A stretch of DNA of 64,000 bases. Origin: Elusimicrobia bacterium GWD2_63_28. Lineage in GTDB: Bacteria > Elusimicrobiota > Elusimicrobia > Elusimicrobiales > UBA9959. The DNA lies in the NCBI GenBank assembly GCA_001799895.1, contig MGUI01000002.1, forward strand, positions 1 through 64,000, given 5' to 3'. This document shows, in pieces, positions 31,376 to 38,600 of the stretch (position 1 is the stretch's first letter; each line of letters starts with the position of its first letter). Under the pieces are notes generated by a model. The model did not search any database, was not told the origin of the DNA, and saw only the letters and a program-made list of their open reading frames with translations. The translations under genes were made by a program, and so were the position numbers.

Positions 31376-32421
31376 CGGCCCCGGCGCTATTGGACCCGCG
31401 CCACGTCACGCTGGACCTCACCTACCGCTGCCCGCTGAACTGCGATTTCTGTTTCATGGCAAAAAGCTCTACCGCCCGGCGCGGCCCCGAGCTGAGCCGC
31501 GGCCATCTGGGCCGCCTGGTGGATTCCCTGTCGGCCGCCCCGCGCAGGTTCTACCTTTCCGGCGGCGAGCCGCTGCTGCGCCCCGACCTGCCCTGGCTGG
31601 TCAAATACATAAAGTCCCGCGGGCATTATTGCCGCGTCATCACCAGCCTGTCCTGCGGCGCCGGCGCGCTGCCGGCCCTGCTGGCCGCCGGCCTGGACGA
31701 ACTGACCGTCTCCGTGCACGGCACCCCGGCGATACATGACAAGTGCGTGGGCCGGCCCGGCGCCTTCGCCGCCATAGCCGCCGCCTGCGCGGCCGTGAAC
31801 TCCTCCCCCTTCAGAAAAAGATCCAAGCTGGTCTTCTGGTGCACGGTGAACAAGGCCAGCCACGCGGCGCTGCACGCCGTCTATAAGGCGCTGGCCGCCC
31901 TCAAGCCCGACGAGATAGCTTTCCACCACCTGGATTTCATAACCGCCGGCGACCTGGCGCGGACGAACAAGGTCCTGCCCGGCCGCGGCGGGCCGCGGCT
32001 GAAAGTTTCACAGGACCTGGCCGCCGGCATCTCACCGGGCCGCCTGTACGCGCAGATCCTGAAGATTAAGGGAGAGCGGGACCCCAGGGTGCGCTTCGAC
32101 CTCGAGCTGAGCCGCGCCGAAATGAAGCGCTGGTACGACCCGCGGGCGAAGCTGGAGCGGAACGGCACCTGCCTGGGGCTGTGGAACGGGCTCTGGATAG
32201 ACCCGTCGGGAAATCTGATAACCTGCCAGCCGCTGGGCTGCAGGCTGGGCAGCGCTTTAAAAGAAAATTGCCTGGAGGCCTTCAACGGCCCGGCTTACGG
32301 CAGGTTCCGCGCGGCGCTGGCAGAGCGCGGCGGCTTCCTGCCCACCTGCTCCCGCTGCGGCAGGGCGGCCTACATGAGCGGCCGGCCCGCCGGCGCTCCT
32401 AAGCTGAAACCCCGGCCTTAA
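31372..32421 (+). CDS. Radical SAM protein with SPASM-like tail
   Basis: This 349-residue radical SAM enzyme has C20-x3-C24-x2-C27 (RCPLNCDFC) and a SAM-site motif YLSGGEPLLR. The C-terminal cysteines (ITCQPLGC, PTCSRCG) look like an auxiliary cluster-binding region. There is no B12 domain. It is the last gene of the operon with the B12 radical SAM and DegT genes. It overlaps the 3' end of the convergent glycosyltransferase gene by 23 bases. Peptide- or sugar-modifying chemistry is possible; no precursor peptide was noticed next to it. Confidence 0.82.
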   Translation: MTAPALLDPRHVTLDLTYRCPLNCDFCFMAKSSTARRGPELSRGHLGRLVDSLSAAPRRFYLSGGEPLLRPDLPWLVKYIKSRGHYCRVITSLSCGAGALPALLAAGLDELTVSVHGTPAIHDKCVGRPGAFAAIAAACAAVNSSPFRKRSKLVFWCTVNKASHAALHAVYKALAALKPDEIAFHHLDFITAGDLARTNKVLPGRGGPRLKVSQDLAAGISPGRLYAQILKIKGERDPRVRFDLELSRAEMKRWYDPRAKLERNGTCLGLWNGLWIDPSGNLITCQPLGCRLGSALKENCLEAFNGPAYGRFRAALAERGGFLPTCSRCGRAAYMSGRPAGAPKLKPRP

Positions 32422-33586
32422 CCCTTAACAAGTCCCGGCGCACGGCCGCGGCGAACACTTCCGAACCTGAAAATATCTCTGCCGGCGGCACGAAGCCCGG
32501 CGAGCCATCGGCCAGCGCTTTGTCCATGGCTTCGGCCAGCAGGGCCGGGGTCAGCGCGTCGTAGTCGAGCACGGCCGCCCCCGCCAGGTCTTTGAGCATG
32601 GCGGCCCGCGCCAGCTGGTCGGAGCGCTCGGCGCCCGGGGCGCCCTTGAAAGGGATCAGCACGCTACGCCGGTTGAGGTACAGCGCCTCGTAAACCGTGC
32701 CGCCTGCCGTGCCGGCGGAGACGGCGCAACCCGCCAGCAGTTTGAAGAAGTCGGGGGTTTCTTTGATCAGGGTAACACCGGGCCCGGCGCCGCGCAGCAG
32801 GCCGCGCCAGCGGCGCATTTCCGCCGGGGTGCTCGACGGGCCCGAGACTATGACCATGGGCAGGGAACTCTTCAATAGTTTTTTTGCCCGGATGGCGCAG
32901 TCCACAATGGCCCGCGAGGTGGGGCCGCAGAAACGGTGCACCAGGATATATTTGCCGCCCCGCCCGGCCGGCCGGCGGGGCCGGGCCGACGGCAGCACAT
33001 AGCCGGTGAAATTCAGTTTCTCCTTCAGCCCCATGAAGACTTTCTCCACAGCCGCGGGCGAGACGCGTTTCTCGAAGGGCATGGCGGCCGCCATGTAGCG
33101 CAGGTCGAAGACCAGCGGCGAGTGGATGAAGATCCTGTCGTAGAACCCGGCGAAGCGGAAGAGCCCGGGCAGATCTTTCTCGCTGTGGGAGAAATACGGC
33201 ATCGGCACCGTGGAATAGATCTTCAGCCCCCTCTCCCGCGCCAGCCGCAGGGCGGGCTCTATCTCCCCGGCGCAGCCGGTGCGGCCGAGCGGGAAGAAAG
33301 CGGTGAGCAGGAAATCGGGGGCGAAGTTGCGCAGGGCCGCCAGGATCTTCCGGGAGCGGTCCGGGGCGTTGCGGGAAGTTTTAGGGGGCAGGGTGAGGAC
33401 GGGGCCATATGTCCACGACGAGGCCGGCGGATAGGACGCCCCGGCGTCCCTGAGCAGGGCCAGCTCGGCCCTCCCGGCGGCGGCCAGGGAGGCGGCCAGC
33501 CTGAAGAGGTGCACGCCGTGGCCGATGTCGCCGGCCGGGCTGTAATGGTAGAACAGGCCCCTCACTGCCCGGGCGCGCGCCGGCAT
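32399..33586 (-). CDS. GT-B glycosyltransferase (MurG-like C-terminal half)
   Basis: This 395-residue protein resembles GT-B enzymes of the MurG/family 28 type. The N-terminal half starts with a FYHYSPAGDIGHGVHLFR block. The nucleotide-sugar half contains SAGTAGGTVYEALYLNRRS and IPFKG...SDQLARAAML, the usual donor-binding pattern. No signal peptide or membrane helix is seen. It lies 3 bases after the HxsC-like gene and is the last gene of the minus-strand Hxs operon. A role in glycosylating the peptide or its anchor is therefore possible (inference). The donor sugar is unknown. Confidence 0.65.
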   Translation of the reverse strand: MPARARAVRGLFYHYSPAGDIGHGVHLFRLAASLAAAGRAELALLRDAGASYPPASSWTYGPVLTLPPKTSRNAPDRSRKILAALRNFAPDFLLTAFFPLGRTGCAGEIEPALRLARERGLKIYSTVPMPYFSHSEKDLPGLFRFAGFYDRIFIHSPLVFDLRYMAAAMPFEKRVSPAAVEKVFMGLKEKLNFTGYVLPSARPRRPAGRGGKYILVHRFCGPTSRAIVDCAIRAKKLLKSSLPMVIVSGPSSTPAEMRRWRGLLRGAGPGVTLIKETPDFFKLLAGCAVSAGTAGGTVYEALYLNRRSVLIPFKGAPGAERSDQLARAAMLKDLAGAAVLDYDALTPALLAEAMDKALADGSPGFVPPAEIFSGSEVFAAAVRRDLLRVKAGVSA

Positions 33587-33589
33587 GCG

Positions 33590-34558
33590 CTAACCGACCT
33601 TACCGGCGGCCCGGCGGGCCTTCCCGCGCGGCCGCTCGAATTTGGCCAGCACGGCGGCGGGATCCAGCTTCGACGGGCGCAGCTCTTTCCAGCCGAACAG
33701 CGCGGTGTAATCTTTCCGGGGGCCGGAGCAGAGCGGGGCCAGGGTGCAGCGCGCGCAGGGCGGGCAATTGCCCTTTTCCCCCATCGAGAACTTGGTCTCG
33801 CCCCGGGCCATGGCCTGGGCGTCTATGGAGTGCTGCTCGTAGCCCTTCATATAGCAGAGCGGGAAGCCGTCGGTCAGGAAGTTCAGCCCGCCGCCGGAGA
33901 GCAGCTTGAAGGTCTTTTGCAGGTACGGCGCCGCCGCGGAGAGCGGCGGGACCAGCCAGCGCCGGGCGGCGGAGTTGCCCAGCAGCTTGAGCGCGTTGAT
34001 CTCGACGTAAAAAAGCCCGGGGAACTCCCTGAGGATGAAGGCGGCGTAGGCCGGCATGCTCTTGAGCATCAAAGTATTGACCACGAAGGTGAGCCGGACT
34101 TTCTTCGGGCCGGCGGCCGCTATCAGGTTCTTGACGGCCGCCACCCGCCTGGGGAAATTGCCGCGCGTCTGCGTGACGGCGTCGTAGGCCTGCTCGGTAT
34201 GGGCCGGCATGTTGACGTTGAACAGCGTCACGCCGGCGGCCAGGTACCTGCGGGCCAGCGCGGGGTCTTCCAGCCCGTGGCCGTTGGTGACCAGCACTAT
34301 ATCCCTGACGCCGCTCTTTTTGGCGTGGCGGATCCACTTGAACACGTCGGGGGCCAGCGTGGGCTCGCCGCCTTCGAAGCAGACGGAATCCTTGTGCTCG
34401 GCTATCACCGCGCGGATGCGCGCCGGGGAATACTGCACCACCTCCGCCCCCCTGGAGCAGAAGACGCAGCGCTGGTTGCAGCGCACGGTGAGCGAGATTA
34501 TGGGTTCGTTCGGGTCGCCGGGAGCCCAGCCGGTGATGTCTCTGGGTTGCGGGGGCAT
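33590..34558 (-). CDS. HxsC-like radical SAM protein of the His-Xaa-Ser locus
   Basis: This 322-residue radical SAM enzyme has C27-x3-C31-x2-C34 (VRCNQRCVFC) and a SAM-site motif FEGGEPTL. The C-terminal cysteines (CPPCARCTLAPLC) suggest an auxiliary cluster. In Hxs systems two different radical SAM maturases, HxsB and HxsC, occur together; this gene fits HxsC by its Cys pattern, size and place, but I did not align it, so the label is tentative. It follows the second secreted DsrE-like gene by 22 bases and precedes the glycosyltransferase by 3. Confidence 0.6.
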   Translation of the reverse strand: MPPQPRDITGWAPGDPNEPIISLTVRCNQRCVFCSRGAEVVQYSPARIRAVIAEHKDSVCFEGGEPTLAPDVFKWIRHAKKSGVRDIVLVTNGHGLEDPALARRYLAAGVTLFNVNMPAHTEQAYDAVTQTRGNFPRRVAAVKNLIAAAGPKKVRLTFVVNTLMLKSMPAYAAFILREFPGLFYVEINALKLLGNSAARRWLVPPLSAAAPYLQKTFKLLSGGGLNFLTDGFPLCYMKGYEQHSIDAQAMARGETKFSMGEKGNCPPCARCTLAPLCSGPRKDYTALFGWKELRPSKLDPAAVLAKFERPRGKARRAAGKVG

Positions 34559-34580
34559 AGCAGGAGAAGACGCGGGCGCG

Positions 34581-35138
34581 TCAATAGACTATGACCTGGT
34601 ACCCCAGCTTTATCAGCGGGGAGAGGTCCACGGGGACGTCCGCGTTCGGAGACATCGGCTCGCCCGTAGCCTTGAGTTCGTTAAAGACGTCGAAGATCTG
34701 CTTGGCGGACATGGAGCAGAGGGTGTAGGGGATCTTTTCCAGCTTCATCTTGTCCAGCAGGGGCCGCATGGCCGGGGGGGCCCTGAAGGACATGTCCAGC
34801 AGCTTTAATTTCGGGTGCTTCGCCGTCATCTGCCCCGTGCGCCCCTTCACGGTGCTCGTGGAAGTTTCCACGGCGTCCTCCGCGGCGAAGGCCGTCATCT
34901 TGGTTTTCCAGCCGGCGGTGCCCAGCACGCCGTACAGGTCGAGGAAAGGCAGGATGCCCTCCCTTTCGAAGATCACCTGCACCTCTATGCCGGCCTCTTT
35001 CAGCTGCACGGCCCGCTTCATGGCGTTAACGACCTGCTGCCTGCCCGCCACGATCACCACCTTGCCGGTCTGCTGCGCCGGCAGGGAAGCGGCCAGGGAA
35101 ACCACTGCGAAAGACGCCAGGAATATTTTTTTGATCAT
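34581..35138 (-). CDS. Exported DsrE-like protein, copy 1
   Basis: This 185-residue protein has a signal peptide (~1-21) and a DsrE-like fold by pattern. A first strand and helix (KVVIVAGRQQVVNAMKRAV) are followed by EVQVIFEREGILPFLDL. Later PYTLCSMSAKQ marks the place of the Cys in active DsrE proteins, and the protein ends in GYQVIVY. It is a paralogue of the gene at 35497; that copy lacks the Cys, so persulfide chemistry is not a shared feature. The ATG at 35138 has an AGGGG site. A TTG at 35168 would overlap the precursor and is less likely. It lies directly after the first precursor peptide gene. The role is unknown. Confidence 0.55.
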   Translation of the reverse strand: MIKKIFLASFAVVSLAASLPAQQTGKVVIVAGRQQVVNAMKRAVQLKEAGIEVQVIFEREGILPFLDLYGVLGTAGWKTKMTAFAAEDAVETSTSTVKGRTGQMTAKHPKLKLLDMSFRAPPAMRPLLDKMKLEKIPYTLCSMSAKQIFDVFNELKATGEPMSPNADVPVDLSPLIKLGYQVIVY

Positions 35139-35164
35139 AGTTCCACCCCTTGCCCTTTCCGCTT

Positions 35165-35473
35165 TCAATACGAGCCGTGGGACCCGTGCGAGCCGTGCGA
35201 GCCGTGCGACCCGTGCGAGCCGTGCGACCCGTGCGAGCCGTGGGAATTGTGCGAGGCGTGGGAGCTGTGGGAACCGTGGGAGGAGTGCGTGCAGGCCGCC
35301 TCGGAGGAGGTGACCGACAGCAGCAGGGAAACCACGCCCATGCCGAGGCCGACGGAAGCGCCGGCCATTTTATTTATCTCGGTCTTGGTTATCTTCCCCT
35401 CCTCGCTGGTCAGGAACAGCCGCAGGCTTTTTTTAAGCGAGGGGATCTTTTTAGGTTCTTTCTTGTGTGCCAT
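35165..35473 (-). CDS. His-Xaa-Ser repeat precursor peptide (HxsA-like), copy 1
   Basis: This 102-residue protein is a probable RiPP precursor. A basic leader (~1-36) contains SLRLFLTSEEGKI. A hydrophobic Gly-rich segment (~37-55) follows, then TSSEAAC. From H63 to H99 there are exactly 13 H-x-S units (first HSS, HGS, HSS, HAS, HNS, then eight HGS), ending in Tyr. The paralogue at 36055 shares the leader motif FLTSEEGKI and the 13-unit core. HxsA proteins of the TIGRFAM-defined His-Xaa-Ser system carry this kind of tail and are thought to be modified by HxsB/HxsC. The modification is unknown. The hydrophobic segment could be an export signal. Confidence 0.8.
   Translation of the reverse strand: MAHKKEPKKIPSLKKSLRLFLTSEEGKITKTEINKMAGASVGLGMGVVSLLLSVTSSEAACTHSSHGSHSSHASHNSHGSHGSHGSHGSHGSHGSHGSHGSY
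35168..35293 (-). repeat. Nine-base tandem repeat encoding the H-x-S core, copy 1
   Basis: Thirteen in-frame 9-base units (a consensus of GGC TCG CAC on the coding strand) make up the core of the precursor. The plus strand reads as runs of GAGCCGTGC. The units differ at a few third positions and in the middle codon of the first five. It is a coding repeat, not a CRISPR array. Confidence 0.9.
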
Positions 35474-35496
35474 ATGCCCTACCTCTACCGCGCCTT

Positions 35497-36045
35497 TCAG
35501 TAAACGACTACGGTGTAGCCCTGTTTGATAAAATCAGAAATGTCCGCCGGATTTTCCGGGTCCGCCGAGAGCGGCTCGGCGGCCGCCGTCAACTCGTCGA
35601 AAGCCATAAAATCCCCGGCCGCCTGCGCCGAAACCGTGTAGGGGATCTGCAGGTCCAGGACGCTCTGCAGCAGCGTCCTGAGCGCGGGCGGCAGCCCCAG
35701 CTTCTTCCCCGCCACCTGGTACCTGGGGGGCCTGACGATCCTGGCCGCCGCCTGCCCGGGCCGCGCGAGGTCGTCCTCCAGGCCTTTGACCTTTTTCTGC
35801 CAGGCCGGCTTGTCCAGTTCGCCGTGCAGGTCGAGGAAAGCGAGGACGGACGAGCCCTCGAAAAGGATGTGCACCTCGAGCCCGGCCTGCTTGAACTGCA
35901 GGACCCGGAGCAGCCCGCCGTCCAGCAGGCTGTTCGCGAAAAAGCTGGTGAGCACGACCAGCACTTTCCCCCCGGCCTCCTGGGCGCGCAGCGGCGCGGC
36001 GAACAGCAGGAGGGAGACGGCGGCCAGGAAAAGTCTTTTAGTCAT
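35497..36045 (-). CDS. Exported DsrE-like protein, copy 2
   Basis: This 182-residue paralogue of the gene at 34581 has a signal peptide (~1-21, cleavage near LRA). The same pattern follows (KVLVVLTSFF, EVHILFEGSSVLAFLDL, IPYTVSAQAAGDF), ending in GYTVVVY. The position holding Cys in copy 1 is Ser/Ala here. The ATG at 36045 has an AGGG site. It follows the second precursor gene by 9 bases, mirroring the arrangement of copy 1. The repeated pairing suggests a partner, carrier or protective role for the exported product (inference). Confidence 0.55.
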   Translation of the reverse strand: MTKRLFLAAVSLLLFAAPLRAQEAGGKVLVVLTSFFANSLLDGGLLRVLQFKQAGLEVHILFEGSSVLAFLDLHGELDKPAWQKKVKGLEDDLARPGQAAARIVRPPRYQVAGKKLGLPPALRTLLQSVLDLQIPYTVSAQAAGDFMAFDELTAAAEPLSADPENPADISDFIKQGYTVVVY

Positions 36046-36054
36046 GATAAAGCC

Positions 36055-36366
36055 CTAGTAGGACCCGTGCGAGCCGTGCGAGGCGTGCGAGCCGTGCGAG
36101 CCGTGCGAGCCGTGCGAGCCGTGCGAGCCGTGGGAATTATGCGAGGCGTGCGAGGAATGCGAGCCGTGAGAGGAATGGGTGCAGGCCGCCTCGGTGGATT
36201 TCACCATCATCAGCAGCGCGGCGATGCCCATGCCCACGCCGATGGAGGCGCCGGCCATGCTGCTCACCTTGCGCTTGGAGATCTTGCCCTCCTCGCTCGT
36301 CAGGAAGTTGCGCAGGTTCTTCTTCAGGGAGGGCAGTTTTTTTTCTTTCTTCATTTTTTCAGGCAT
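36055..36366 (-). CDS. His-Xaa-Ser repeat precursor peptide (HxsA-like), copy 2
   Basis: This 103-residue paralogue of the gene at 35165 has a basic leader with NLRNFLTSEEGKI, a hydrophobic segment (~38-56), then C62 and exactly 13 H-x-S units (H64-H100), ending in Tyr. The core is identical to copy 1 except for Ala instead of Gly in unit 11. In contrast, residues 1-60 have diverged at many positions. The start overlaps the end of the HxsB gene by 8 bases, consistent with co-translation. A second in-frame ATG at 36354 is possible. Confidence 0.8.
   Translation of the reverse strand: MPEKMKKEKKLPSLKKNLRNFLTSEEGKISKRKVSSMAGASIGVGMGIAALLMMVKSTEAACTHSSHGSHSSHASHNSHGSHGSHGSHGSHGSHASHGSHGSY
36058..36183 (-). 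repeat. Nine-base tandem repeat encoding the H-x-S core, copy 2
   Basis: Thirteen in-frame 9-base units match the repeat at 35168-35293. Near-identity of two copies nearly 900 bases apart points to recent duplication, gene conversion or strong selection on the product. Confidence 0.9.
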
Positions 36367-37852
36367 TGGCCGCCGCCTTTCTGGCCTTCGCTCCGTCCCG
36401 GTACCACTCGGCGTTCAGCCAGGTCTCCAGCACCGCGCGGGAGTCCGCCTGCGCCAGCTTCTCGAAAAGGATCTTCTGCACGCCCTTGTTGACGGCGCAG
36501 CGCTGGTCGTTGGCCTTCTGCGGGAACAGGCTGCCCAGGAAATAGCTGTTGACCGGGCAGACGCCGCAGAAAGGCTTGAAGGCGCAGTCCGAACAGCCCG
36601 GCAGGCTTTCCAGGCAGGAGGAGAGGCAGGCCGTCTTGGTGACGGGGTGGTCGATGACGCCGGCGTAAGTCGCGTCCAGGACGCTGCCGAGCCTGAAGCT
36701 CTCGTCGCCCATGACGGCCAGCATGCGGCCCTCGTCGCAGGTGTAGATGTCGCCGTTGTAGTTGTAGGCCAGCTGGCCGATGGCGGCGCCGCACATGAGG
36801 CGGCAGTCCATGTGGGAGGGGTCCTCCCCCCCGAGGATCTTGGTCAGGAAGGTCTGCGCGGTCTTCTCGCGGATCTTCACGCCGCGCAGGTTCAGCCCGA
36901 TAAGGTATTCCAGCAGCTCCCGGTAGAAGGCCAGGTACTCGGCGGCGGTATAGCCTATCTTCTGCCAGTTGCCGCCGGTAAAGCCGAAAGGGTTGAGGGG
37001 GCGCGGGTACACCTCGCGCTGGCCGAGCTTCAGGTATTCGTCCACCAGCTCGCGGGGCTTGGCCAGCATCCTGCGCGTGACGGTGGCCAGGGCGGTGATC
37101 CTGTAGATGTAGCCGCGCTTGAGGTAGCGCGGGCGGGCGGCGTTGAACTTCTTTATCCACTTCACCGCGCACGCGTGCCCCGAGCCGCCGGAATAGACGC
37201 GCTGCGCGTCGTGCAGGGCCGCGGGGCCGTCGAGCGAGGTGGCCACGGCGATGCGGTGTTTGAAAATGAAGCGCAGCTTGTCGTCGTCCATGGCCGACAG
37301 GTTGGTGACCAGCTTGAAGCTGACGGTCTTTTTGAGCTCTCCGGCCCGGGCCTCGGCGTATTCCACCGCGAACTTGACGACCTCCCAGTTCAGCAGCGGC
37401 TCGCCGCCCTGGAACTCGATGTCGAGGCCGGCCCGCGGCGAGGAGAGGATGAAATCCACGGTCTTGCGCGCCGTCTCCAGGTCCATGTCGAACTGCTTTT
37501 CGCCGGCGCCCTTGGCGGACGCGTGGCAATAGACGCATTTCTGGTTGCAGCGTATCGTCGGTATGATGATGTGCAGGGCGGTGCCGCCGAAGATGGAGGC
37601 GTTGAGGCCCGCGAACTTTTCCGAGCAGCTGATGAAATCCGAGGGGCGCAGCAGGAAGCCGCCCGCCGCGAGCTCCGGGTAGCGGGCGTGGCCTTCGGCG
37701 ATCTTGCCCGCGAGGAAAGCGGCGAAGTCGGCGTCGTCCAGGAAAGCCCAGCCGCCCCAGTCGTTGGTGACGAGGGTGCCCAGGCCGCGCATCGGCTCGA
37801 AGTAGAAAGGCGAGGCGCCCGTTTTTGAAAGTTTCTTTTTACCGTTTACCAT
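36359..37852 (-). CDS. hxsB: His-Xaa-Ser system radical SAM maturase HxsB
   Basis: This 497-residue radical SAM/SPASM-type enzyme has C102-x3-C106-x2-C109 (IRCNQKCVYC). The substrate-site block is DIEFQGGEPLLNW, followed by VATSLDGPAALH. The NYNGDIYTCDEGRMLA block and a Cys-rich tail (CLSSCLESLPGCSDC, then FCGVCPVN) are features I associate with HxsB. Its place between HxsD and the repeat precursors supports the call. It should install a post-translational modification on the H-x-S tail; the chemistry of this system is not known to me. The ATG at 37852 lies 14 bases after the small gene upstream. Confidence 0.85.
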   Translation of the reverse strand: MVNGKKKLSKTGASPFYFEPMRGLGTLVTNDWGGWAFLDDADFAAFLAGKIAEGHARYPELAAGGFLLRPSDFISCSEKFAGLNASIFGGTALHIIIPTIRCNQKCVYCHASAKGAGEKQFDMDLETARKTVDFILSSPRAGLDIEFQGGEPLLNWEVVKFAVEYAEARAGELKKTVSFKLVTNLSAMDDDKLRFIFKHRIAVATSLDGPAALHDAQRVYSGGSGHACAVKWIKKFNAARPRYLKRGYIYRITALATVTRRMLAKPRELVDEYLKLGQREVYPRPLNPFGFTGGNWQKIGYTAAEYLAFYRELLEYLIGLNLRGVKIREKTAQTFLTKILGGEDPSHMDCRLMCGAAIGQLAYNYNGDIYTCDEGRMLAVMGDESFRLGSVLDATYAGVIDHPVTKTACLSSCLESLPGCSDCAFKPFCGVCPVNSYFLGSLFPQKANDQRCAVNKGVQKILFEKLAQADSRAVLETWLNAEWYRDGAKARKAAANA

Positions 37853-37866
37853 AAGGCCTGCCGCCC

Positions 37867-38079
37867 TCAGCGGCTGTTGAACAGCGCGCAGTTGGAGAAT
37901 TCGTCGGCCAGCTCCGCGGGGGACCCCGGCGCCGGGGTGATGACCGCGGTGATATAGGCGCCCCGCCTGGAGACGGCGACGGAGGCGAAGTCCGCGTACG
38001 CCTCGGCGGCGGCTTTCACGCCCCGCTCGGAATAAACGGCGGAATGGAATTTAACGGTCGTTCTTTTTTTTGGCGCCAT
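37867..38079 (-). CDS. Small protein of the Hxs locus, HxsD/recognition-element-like
   Basis: This 70-residue protein has the pattern VYSERGVKAAAEAYADFASV, then a strand pair and ADEFSNCALF at the end. This resembles small conserved proteins associated with radical SAM peptide systems, but I cannot name the family securely. It overlaps the HxsD gene by 29 bases and precedes hxsB by 14, so it is translationally tied to both. A role in presenting the precursor leader to the maturase is plausible (inference). Confidence 0.55.
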   Translation of the reverse strand: MAPKKRTTVKFHSAVYSERGVKAAAEAYADFASVAVSRRGAYITAVITPAPGSPAELADEFSNCALFNSR

Positions 38080-38437
38080 ACTTTTCTTCCCAGGGCTGGG
38101 CGATGCCTAGCGGGTCCTGCGAGTAATCGGCTTTTTCCGCGGACGCCCCTATCAGCGCCTGCGCGATGAGCGCCTCCCGGATCTTTTTCGTACGCCTGGC
38201 CACCAGCACGCGCAGTTCGGAGTTCAGGAGTTCGTTGAAGAACTCGTCCTTGAGGGCCTGCAGTTCCAGGGGCCTGGCCTTCCCCTTGGGCTTGATCTCG
38301 GCCAGCAGGGTGCCCTGGTCCTTTTTATCGAAATAGAAATAAAGCCTGTCCAGCATGGCGTACGCGGCCTGGTAGACGCTTTCCAGGCTGTAATTACCCA
38401 GGTTTATGGTGAAGCTGAGCTTGTTTTCTGTTTTCAT
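38051..38437 (-). CDS. hxsD: His-Xaa-Ser system protein HxsD
   Basis: This small (~128-residue) soluble protein has a segment SLESVYQAAYAMLDRLYFYFD. It also has a C-terminal block NELLNSELRVLVARRTKKIREALIAQAL that resembles the LLNDYxLRE signature used to define HxsD. HxsD is a small companion of the HxsB/HxsC maturases. I chose the ATG at 38437; a GTG at 38458 would add seven residues and lies 18 bases after the -10 box. Neither has a clear ribosome site. It is the first gene of the locus, behind a consensus promoter. Confidence 0.75.
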   Translation of the reverse strand: MKTENKLSFTINLGNYSLESVYQAAYAMLDRLYFYFDKKDQGTLLAEIKPKGKARPLELQALKDEFFNELLNSELRVLVARRTKKIREALIAQALIGASAEKADYSQDPLGIAQPWEEKYGAKKKNDR

Positions 38438-38475
38438 AAGGCCGAATGAAATCTGCACTAATAATTAATAGAGAA

Positions 38476-38504
38476 ATACTACAGTTTTGACGGCCGATTG
38501 TCAA
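38476..38504 (-). promoter_or_regulatory. Consensus sigma-70 promoter of the Hxs operon
   Basis: On the minus strand TTGACA (38499-38504), a 17-base spacer and TAGTAT (38476-38481) precede hxsD. The predicted start is near 38469. This indicates that the nine genes from 38437 down to 32399 are transcribed from here. Confidence 0.85.
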
Positions 38505-38600
38505 CGAAGCGGGCCCGCCCCTGAAACCCGGCCCGGGCCTGTCTCCGGGGGCCTATATTTTATAGAATTTAACCCGGACGGACGGCAATCCGGCCCTGAC

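Noticed and set aside
35165..36183. Short regularly spaced repeats that could be taken for a CRISPR array
   Set aside because: The units are 9 bases long, contiguous and in frame, and encode H-x-S residues in two clearly coding paralogues. There are no spacers.
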